A stretch of DNA of 64,000 bases from Collinsella sp. An7 (GTDB lineage Bacteria; Actinomycetota; Coriobacteriia; Coriobacteriales; Coriobacteriaceae). Positions 58,213 through 64,000 of this stretch are shown here, one piece after another. Under the pieces are notes generated by a model. The model ran no database searches. It worked only from the letters and a program-made list of their open reading frames with translations, and had not been told where the DNA came from. Made by a program: the position numbers and the translations under genes. Positions within the stretch are counted from its first letter, which is position 1. The number at the start of each line of letters is the position of its first letter. Where the stretch lies: NCBI RefSeq assembly GCF_002159335.1, contig NZ_NFHP01000003.1:248001-312000 (forward strand), read 5' to 3'.

Positions 58213-60885
58213 CTACTCGGTGCGGGCGACCTCGACGACCTTGTACGCCTCGAGAATGTCGCCCACCTTGATGTCCTGGAACTTCTCGATGCCCAGACCG
58301 CACTCGTAGCCGGCCTTGACGCTCTTGACGTCATCCTTAAAGCGGCGCATCGAGCCGAAGTTGCCATCGAACACCACAACGCCGTCGCGCACGACGCGGA
58401 CCTTGTCGGTGCGCTCGATCTCGCCCTCGGTGACCATGCAGCCCGCGATGAGGCCGGCCTTGGGCACGCGGAAGGTCTCGCGGACCTCGGCGGTACCGGT
58501 CTGGACCTCCTCCTCGGTGGGCTTGAGCATACCGATGCGCGCGGCATCGATGTCCTCGATCGCCTTGTAGATGATCGAGTAGGTCTTGATCTGCACGTTC
58601 TCGCGCTCGGCGAGGTCGCGGGCCTTAGCCTGCGGACGCACGCCAAAGCCGACGATGATGGCGTTGGAGGCGGCGGCGAGAATCACGTCGGTCTCGGAAA
58701 TGGCACCAACCGCAGAGTGGATGATGTTGATGCGCACCTCGGACTGGTCCATCTTGCCGAGCGCATCGGCGAGCGCCTCGATGGAGCCCTGAACGTCTGC
58801 CTTGACGACGAGGTTGAGCTCCTTGAGCTCGTTTTCGTTCATCTCGTCGAAGAGCGTCTCGAGCGTGACGTGCTTGACCTTGGACTGCTCCTCGATGCGG
58901 GCCTTGAGCGCACGCTCGTCAGCGAGCTTCTTGGCGTCACGCTCGTCCTCAAAGACGCGGAACTCGTCACCGGCAACGGGCACGGCGTCGAGGCCGAGAA
59001 TCTCGGCGGCATCGGAGGGACGGGCAGCATCCTTGGGCCGGCCGTGCTGGTCGAGCATGGCGCGCACGCGGCCAAAGCAGGTACCGGCCACCACAGCGTC
59101 GCCCACATGGAGCGTACCGCGGTTGACGATCACCGTGGCCACCGGGCCGCGGCCGCGATCGAGCTTGCCCTCGAGGATGTAGCCCGAGGCAAAGGTGTCG
59201 GGGTTGGCCTTGAGCTCGAGGACGTCGGCCTGGAGTAGGATCGTCTCGAGCAGGTCGTCGATGCCGTCGCGCGTCTTGGCCGACACGTTGACGAACATGT
59301 TCTGGCCGCCCCACTCCTCGGGGATGACGCCGTACTCCACGAGCTCCTGACGGACGCGGTCAGGATTGGCATCGGGCTTATCGCACTTGTTGACGGCCAC
59401 GACGATGGGCACGCCGGCTGCCTTGGAGTGGTTGATGGCCTCGATGGTCTGCGGCATGACACCGTCATCGGCAGCAACGACGAGGACGACGACGTCGGTG
59501 ACCTTGGCTCCGCGGGCACGCATGGCGGTGAACGCCTCGTGACCCGGGGTGTCGACGAAGGTGATCTGACGGCCGTTGATCATGATCTCAGACGCACCGA
59601 TGTGCTGGGTGATGCCGCCGGCCTCGTGCGCGGCCACGCCGGTGTGGCGGATCGCGTCGAGGAGCGACGTCTTACCGTGGTCGACGTGGCCCATAACGGT
59701 AACCACCGGCGGACGCGGCTTGAGGGAGGCGGGATCGTCGTAGAACGTGAAGGAGTTCTCCTCCTCGGGGGAGATGATCTTGATCTGGCGACCAAGGTCG
59801 TCTGCCACGAGCTCCACGAGGTCGGTGGACATCGACTGCGTCATGGTGAGCGGCGTGCCCAGCAGGAAGAGGCGCTTGATGATGTCGTTGGCGGGCACGT
59901 CGAGGGCCTCGGCAAGCTCGGCCACGGTCACACCCTCGGAGACGCGCACGGCGTCGAGTTCCTCCACGGAGATGCCCTGGGCCTTGGCCTCCTCGAGCTT
60001 CTTCTCCTGGCGTGCGGCCTCGGCCTCGCGCTCGCGCTTCTCCTTGCGCTTCTTGCGGCGGCCCGTGGACTCACGGCTCGCCTCCTCAACGGCGGCACGG
60101 GCCTCCTCGAGCACCTTCTCGCGGCTGTACTCCTCGGCCTCGCGCGCCATGCGGCTGTAGCGGTCTTCCTCGGCTGCGTGTCCACCACGGCGGCGCTTAC
60201 CCTTGCCAGCCTTCTCGGGCGCGGGCATGTCCATACCGGCGGGGACTGCCGGTGCGGAGGCGTTGCGACGATGGCTCGGGGCGGCATCGCGACCCGCGGA
60301 GGCACGACCGCCGCGGCGATCGCCCTTACGGGCGGCGCGCTCCGTCGCCTGCTGCTTCTTGGCGACCTCCTCGTGCTCCTTCTTCTCCTTGAGCACGACC
60401 TCCTGCTGGGCGATCTGGTCGAGCAGCGACCGGAAGCGCTGGCCGGAGTCGGTTGCCGGCACGGCGCGGCGCTTGGCCTCGAGCTCAGCCTCGCGAGCCT
60501 CGCGCTCGGCGCGGTCGCGGGCCTCCTGCTCGGCAGCGGCCTGGGCGGCACGCGCGCACTCCTCGGCGGCGGCAGCAGCGAGCGAGAGCCTGCGCTCCTC
60601 CTCGCGGCGCGCCTCGGCGGCAAGACGGGCCTCCTCCTCGGCCTGGGCCTTCGCGGCCTCCTCGGCGGCGGCGGCCTCCTCCTCGGCCTTACGGGCGGCC
60701 TCGATCTCGGCGGCGCGGGCCTCGAGCACCGGCGCGAGCTTCTTGCGCACCATGGACACGTAGGCGTCCTCAAGCGCCGAGGACGGGGTCTTGGCGGGGA
60801 TCTTCATTTCTTCAAGGTGCCCCAAGAGCTCCTTGGAGGTCATACCGAATTCTTTGGCAAGGCTCGAGACGCGAATCTTAGCCAT
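58213..60885 (-). CDS. infB: Translation initiation factor IF-2
   Basis: The 890-residue GTPase delivers fMet-tRNA. It begins [20 protein letters not shown], an IF2_N domain. A long charged Ala/Glu/Arg coiled-coil linker (about 50-330) and a second IF2_N ([20 protein letters not shown]) precede the G domain with [20 protein letters not shown] and [10 protein letters not shown]. Domains II-IV follow. ATG 60883-60885 is chosen by its AGGTGAAAGG site. Confidence 0.95.
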   Translation of the reverse strand: MAKIRVSSLAKEFGMTSKELLGHLEEMKIPAKTPSSALEDAYVSMVRKKLAPVLEARAAEIEAARKAEEEAAAAEEAAKAQAEEEARLAAEARREEERRLSLAAAAAEECARAAQAAAEQEARDRAEREAREAELEAKRRAVPATDSGQRFRSLLDQIAQQEVVLKEKKEHEEVAKKQQATERAARKGDRRGGRASAGRDAAPSHRRNASAPAVPAGMDMPAPEKAGKGKRRRGGHAAEEDRYSRMAREAEEYSREKVLEEARAAVEEASRESTGRRKKRKEKREREAEAARQEKKLEEAKAQGISVEELDAVRVSEGVTVAELAEALDVPANDIIKRLFLLGTPLTMTQSMSTDLVELVADDLGRQIKIISPEEENSFTFYDDPASLKPRPPVVTVMGHVDHGKTSLLDAIRHTGVAAHEAGGITQHIGASEIMINGRQITFVDTPGHEAFTAMRARGAKVTDVVVLVVAADDGVMPQTIEAINHSKAAGVPIVVAVNKCDKPDANPDRVRQELVEYGVIPEEWGGQNMFVNVSAKTRDGIDDLLETILLQADVLELKANPDTFASGYILEGKLDRGRGPVATVIVNRGTLHVGDAVVAGTCFGRVRAMLDQHGRPKDAARPSDAAEILGLDAVPVAGDEFRVFEDERDAKKLADERALKARIEEQSKVKHVTLETLFDEMNENELKELNLVVKADVQGSIEALADALGKMDQSEVRINIIHSAVGAISETDVILAAASNAIIVGFGVRPQAKARDLAERENVQIKTYSIIYKAIEDIDAARIGMLKPTEEEVQTGTAEVRETFRVPKAGLIAGCMVTEGEIERTDKVRVVRDGVVVFDGNFGSMRRFKDDVKSVKAGYECGLGIEKFQDIKVGDILEAYKVVEVARTE

Positions 60886-60982
60886 ACCTTTCACCTACCT
60901 CTCGGGCACGCGAGCGTGCACCAGACGAACGACGGATCGAGCGCGGGGCCGGCGGACGGCTGAGCCGGAGCCGCTCCGAGCG

Positions 60983-62242
60983 CTAGATCAGGTCCTCCGC
61001 AGCGTCGATGGCATCCTGCTCGTGCACGCCGCAGAAGCGCGAACCCGGGCGGGCCTGGTTGCGGCACTGGACACCGTCCTCGCTCACATACTGGCAGCGC
61101 GCCGGCTCTTCGCCCTCATCGATGAGGCTCTCCTCGGGCTCCGGACGCGCGGGGATGTTGCGCAGGATGTCCGCGGCGAGCGACTCGCTCTTGATGTCGA
61201 TGTGCCAGCCGGTGAGGCGGGCGGCGAGGCGGGCGTTCTGCCCCTCCTTGCCGATGGCGAGCGAGAGCTGGTCGTCGGGCACGATCACGCCGGCGTAGTT
61301 CTTCTCCTCGTCGATGAGCACGCGGGTGACCTTGGCCGGCGAGAGGGCGTTGGCCACGTAGCGCGACGGGTCGGCGTCCCAGAGGATAACGTCAACGCGC
61401 TCACCGCGGAGCTCCGAGACAACGGTACGCACACGGCTGCCCTTGGGACCCACGCAGGCGCCCACCGGGTCGAGGCGCGGGTCGAGCGAGCGCACGGCCA
61501 CCTTAGAGCGCTGACCGGGCTCGCGGGCAACGCTCATGACCTCGACGGTGCCCTCGTAGACCTCAGGAACCTCGAGCTCAAAGAGGCGACGGATGAGCAT
61601 GGGGTGCGTACGACTGATGACAATGGGCGGACGCGAGTGCTCGCCGCGCACCGGCTGCACGGTGCTGTTGGGGTCGCGCACGTCGATGATAACGGCCTTG
61701 ATACGCTGGTTGTGCAGGTAGCGCTCGCCCGCCGGGCGCTCGTTGCGCTCGGTGGGGTTGCCGTCCTCGTCGTGATGACGGCGCAGGTCAAAGTGCGGAA
61801 GCTCGGCCTCGACGCCCTCGCGGATCTTGACGATCGTAAAGTCGGGGGTCGACTGCAGAACGGTACCGGTGATGATGTCGCCGATGCGGTCGGAGAACTC
61901 CTCAAAGATCTGCTGACGCGCGGAGTTGCGCACGATGGCGTTGATCTCCTCCTTGGCATGCTTTGCCGCGATGCGGCTCGTGTCCTTGGGAGTCACATCG
62001 CGCTTGGTGAACTCGGCGTACTCGTCGGTCTCCTCGTTGTAGGACTCCTCGACGGGCACGAGCTCATAGACGTAGACCTTGCCCGTGGCGCGGTCGATGG
62101 TGACCTCGGCGCCAAAGGGCAGGTGCAGGATGTCGGTGTAGCTCTTGGCGAGCGACTCCTCCAGGCGATCGATCAGGTAGAGCTGGTCGATGTGCTTCTC
62201 CTGGCAGAGCTCCATGAGCGCTTCCATCATCTGGGATGCCAT
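60983..62242 (-). CDS. nusA: Transcription termination/antitermination factor NusA with C-terminal zinc-finger-like tail
   Basis: The 419-residue factor has an N-terminal RNAP-binding domain, S1 ([20 protein letters not shown]) and two KH domains ([42 protein letters not shown]). After ILRNIP it has an added approximately 45-residue tail with C-x8-C-x11-C-x2-H spacing ([11 protein letters not shown] and FCGVH), resembling small RCxxxxxxGxxC zinc modules. The separate ylxR gene usually found between nusA and infB is absent, only 97 bp lying between them. Confidence 0.92.
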   Translation of the reverse strand: MASQMMEALMELCQEKHIDQLYLIDRLEESLAKSYTDILHLPFGAEVTIDRATGKVYVYELVPVEESYNEETDEYAEFTKRDVTPKDTSRIAAKHAKEEINAIVRNSARQQIFEEFSDRIGDIITGTVLQSTPDFTIVKIREGVEAELPHFDLRRHHDEDGNPTERNERPAGERYLHNQRIKAVIIDVRDPNSTVQPVRGEHSRPPIVISRTHPMLIRRLFELEVPEVYEGTVEVMSVAREPGQRSKVAVRSLDPRLDPVGACVGPKGSRVRTVVSELRGERVDVILWDADPSRYVANALSPAKVTRVLIDEEKNYAGVIVPDDQLSLAIGKEGQNARLAARLTGWHIDIKSESLAADILRNIPARPEPEESLIDEGEEPARCQYVSEDGVQCRNQARPGSRFCGVHEQDAIDAAEDLI

Positions 62243-62244
62243 GT

Positions 62245-62739
62245 CTACTTCCCTTCCTTCTTGCCCTTGAAGTCGTAGACCGGCTTCAGGGTACACTTCT
62301 TAACCTCGTCAAAGGAGATGGTCACCTGCTCGTCGCCCTCGAGCACAAGCGTGACGGCGGCGTCGTCCGCCGACTCGATACGCCCCTTGTAACGGCGGCG
62401 ACCCTCGGTGGCGGTGGTGGTGAGCTCGACATCCTCGCCGACAAAACGGGCGAAGTCGCGCGGGCGGCGGAGCGGGCGCGCCATGCCGGCGCTAGACACC
62501 TCGAGGGTGTAGGAACCGCTCACGGGGTCGAGCGCCTCGATGGCGTCGGAGACCCAGCCGGTCTCGGCCGTGATCTGGTCGAGCGTAAAGGCCGAACCGT
62601 CGGCCCCCTCGATGCGCACCCGCACGCAGGGCGCCTTGGTAGCGCCGGTGAGCTCGACGTCGACGATGTCGACCCCGTGCTCTGCGGCGAGCTCCTCGAG
62701 CGCGTCAATGATGCGCTGCTCGGTCGGGCTCTTGACCAT
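62245..62739 (-). CDS. rimP: Ribosome maturation factor RimP
   Basis: The 164-residue 30S maturation factor has LEELAAEHGVDIVDVELTGA, RVRIEGADGSAFTLDQITA and YTLEVSSAGMARPLRRPRDFARFVGEDVELTT, the canonical RimP patterns. ATG 62737-62739 follows GGAGGGG. It is the first gene of the nusA-infB superoperon and is preceded by a leader hairpin. Confidence 0.94.
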   Translation of the reverse strand: MVKSPTEQRIIDALEELAAEHGVDIVDVELTGATKAPCVRVRIEGADGSAFTLDQITAETGWVSDAIEALDPVSGSYTLEVSSAGMARPLRRPRDFARFVGEDVELTTTATEGRRRYKGRIESADDAAVTLVLEGDEQVTISFDEVKKCTLKPVYDFKGKKEGK

Positions 62740-62760
62740 CAACCCCTCCTTCTCAAACAA

Positions 62761-62792
62761 GAAGGGAACAGGGCAAATGCCCCGCTCCCTTC
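62761..62792 (-). promoter_or_regulatory. Leader hairpin upstream of rimP-nusA operon
   Basis: GAAGGGA (62761-62767) and GGGC (62771-62774) pair with GCCC (62779-62782) and TCCCTTC (62786-62792). On the minus strand it is followed by TTGTTTG, so it resembles an attenuator in the operon leader, just upstream of the rimP ribosome site. NusA-responsive attenuation is a possibility. Confidence 0.5.
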
Positions 62793-62908
62793 TCTACAAC
62801 AACGTCAATTACCAGCTACAGAGCTTAGCACAAGCGCAAATGGGTGTGAAGTGCGCCGATTCTCCACACTTCGTCCACGAACAGGCACGTGGTTAACTAG
62901 AGAAGCGA

Positions 62909-63304
62909 TCAGCTCCACCAGGTCGGCAGGAGGTCGGCCAGCCGAACGGTACAAAAGGTGTTGGCGTCGGCAAGAATCTCGATAGCGGCCGCATCTCCCC
63001 CGAGCTGCATCATGAGCTCGCGGCAGGCGCCACATGGCATGCCGACGCTGCCATCGGGCATGAGGACCACTAACCGCACGATATGGCCCTCCCCCTCAGT
63101 GACCATGTGGGCTATGGCATTGCGCTCGGCACACATGCCAAGCGAGCAGGCAGTGTCGATGCAAACGCCCGAGAAGATGCTCCCCGACGACGTCTGCAGC
63201 GCAGCCGCGACGTCTCCCGCTTCGACAAGCTCTGACACCGCGCGTGGGTTCTGCACCCGTCTCGCTGCGCTGATAAGCTCGTCCCAAATTGTTGAAGTTT
63301 TCAT
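62909..63304 (-). CDS. cdd: Cytidine deaminase family protein
   Basis: The 131-residue zinc hydrolase has the deaminase motifs MCAERNAIAHMV (Cys-Ala-Glu) and PDGSVGMPCGACRELM (PCGxC) at about residues 50-95. The first approximately 40 residues are helical and the protein ends LADLLPTWWS. It would salvage cytidine to uridine. Blasticidin-type deaminases share these motifs, so substrate is not certain. ATG 63302-63304 is chosen; an in-frame ATG four codons earlier is possible. Confidence 0.85.
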   Translation of the reverse strand: MKTSTIWDELISAARRVQNPRAVSELVEAGDVAAALQTSSGSIFSGVCIDTACSLGMCAERNAIAHMVTEGEGHIVRLVVLMPDGSVGMPCGACRELMMQLGGDAAAIEILADANTFCTVRLADLLPTWWS

Positions 63305-63443
63305 CGTTGTGACCATCCCCATGAGGCTCGAGCGCAGCGCGGCGCAAGGGTTTATCGAAACCTGAATATATCGACTGCAGTATGCGCGCTTTTGCATGCG
63401 GCATCAAACGAGGATTCTCAGAGCAAAGCTAAAACACCTAACG

Positions 63444-63598
63444 CTGGTCAAAATCTGGAGAAATCAACGATTCCCACAGCCCACGCGAGGCATGCTGGGG
63501 GCACGAAAGCCAATGGCCAACAAGAAACCGCAGGTCGGCACGCATGCATCCAAGCTAAACCCACAGACAATCGTTGATTTCTCCGGATTTTGACCAGC
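63444..63598. repeat. 155-bp element with 30-bp terminal inverted repeats
   Basis: Bases 63444-63473 match the reverse complement of 63569-63598 with one mismatch in 30. The 95-bp interior begins and ends near CCCACAG copies and encodes nothing convincing. Such a layout fits a MITE-like element or a long RNA hairpin. No target duplication is obvious. It lies in the 438-bp gap between cdd and leuS. Confidence 0.7.
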
Positions 63599-63670
63599 AA
63601 GCGGTCCAGCCTGAGAAAAGCAGCCCCAATGCCCGCAATGATCAACCGTGTGGGCAACCGTAAACATGAA

Positions 63671-63710
63671 AAGGGGCGAAGGATGACCATCCGGCCGTCC
63701 TTCGCCCCTT
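63671..63710 (-). terminator. Intrinsic terminator of leuS
   Basis: A 13-bp perfect stem pairs 63671-63683 (AAGGGGCGAAGGA) with 63698-63710 around a 14-base loop. On the minus strand it is followed by TTTTC. It lies 33 bases after the leuS stop. Confidence 0.85.
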
Positions 63711-63743
63711 AAGCAACAAGGTTGCGGCTCAAGCGCGCAAGCG

Positions 63744-64000
63744 CTACTTGGCAACGATGTTGACGAGCTTGCCGGGCACGACGATGACCTTCATGACCGT
63801 CTTGCCCTCAACCCACTTGGACGCGCTCTCGAGTGCCGCGCGCTCAACCTCGTCTTTGGTGGCGTTGACCGAGACGTTGATGCGGCAGCGCACCTTGCCG
63901 AGCACCTGAACGGCAATCTCGACCGTGTCGCTCGCGGCCTCGGCAACGTCAAACTCCGGCCAGGGGGCGGTGTACGCGCTGCCCTCGTTGCCGAGCGCCT
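63744..64000 (-). CDS. leuS: Leucyl-tRNA synthetase, C-terminal 85 residues (5' part beyond window)
   Basis: The frame ending at TAG 63744-63746 reads NEGSAYTAPWPEFDVAEAAS, then EIAVQVLGKVRCRINVSVNA and EGKTVMKVIVVPGKLVNIVAK. This matches the end of the anticodon-binding and C-terminal domains of LeuRS, whose final VIVVPGKLVNIV is highly characteristic. The catalytic core lies outside the window. Confidence 0.93.
   Translation of the reverse strand, partial: ALGNEGSAYTAPWPEFDVAEAASDTVEIAVQVLGKVRCRINVSVNATKDEVERAALESASKWVEGKTVMKVIVVPGKLVNIVAK

Overview
The window is high-GC bacterial DNA (coding third positions almost all G or C). Gene content and order suggest an actinobacterial Coriobacteriia genome, most likely Collinsella-like. 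This is an inference from the mannose-type PTS operon with a DUF956 gene, a single nine-activity aromatic operon with an AroE-AroK fusion, a rimP-nusA-infB-rbfA-nrnA-truB-ribF-dnaG-rpoD superoperon, and SigB/RsbW genes. No rRNA or tRNA gene was seen.

Region 1 (1-11.6 kb) is the right end of a prophage. On the minus strand lies a chain of translationally coupled early genes: recombination ATPase, DUF669-like ssDNA-binding protein, ERCC4 nuclease, winged-helix replication protein and DnaB-like helicase, which runs off the left edge. A small two-helix membrane protein and a Cro-like HTH protein follow. A divergent promoter region with three palindromic operators separates these from a plus-strand CI/LexA-type S24 repressor. 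Downstream of the repressor is an accessory block: a DUF2806 protein, a coiled-coil membrane protein, a lipoprotein and an AbiF/AbiD-type HEPN abortive-infection protein preceded by a likely structured RNA. The first two accessory genes are each followed by a leftover copy of the repressor 3' end, so they look like cassettes inserted behind the repressor. A large serine integrase closes the prophage; its reading frame runs over a terminator into flanking repeats.

Region 2 (11.6-13.2 kb) is a solitary AbiEi-type winged-helix protein fused to a PD-(D/E)XK domain. It lies between two clusters of a 31-bp palindromic repeat with regular 49/33-bp spacing. This is the most unusual structure in the window.

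Region 3 (13.3-22.1 kb) is one operon, aroF-tyrA-aroB-aroA-aroC-pheA-aroEK-aroQ, covering chorismate synthesis and the phenylalanine and tyrosine branches. It ends at a bidirectional terminator facing pnp.

Region 4 (22.2-35.2 kb, minus strand) carries rpsO-pnp, then nadK-recN, tlyA, xseB, nusB, an Asp23 protein, efp and a Xaa-Pro peptidase. mltG, a YqeG phosphatase, a second shikimate kinase and a catalytically degenerate dehydroquinate-synthase-like protein follow. Two long perfect hairpins sharing one core occur between genes.

Region 5 (35.4-45.4 kb, minus) holds the mannose-family PTS (IIAB, IIC, IID, DUF956), alaS-ruvX, an AI-2E-family transporter and a SigB-type sigma factor with its anti-sigma-like partner and a membrane coiled-coil protein. 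A plus-strand MATE transporter follows (45.6-47.0 kb).

Region 6 (47.4-64 kb, minus) holds rarA with a possible 6S RNA upstream, dgt, an A24-type peptidase and the rimP-to-rpoD translation, RNA-processing and replication superoperon, then a cytidine deaminase, a 30-bp inverted-repeat element and the 3' end of leuS.
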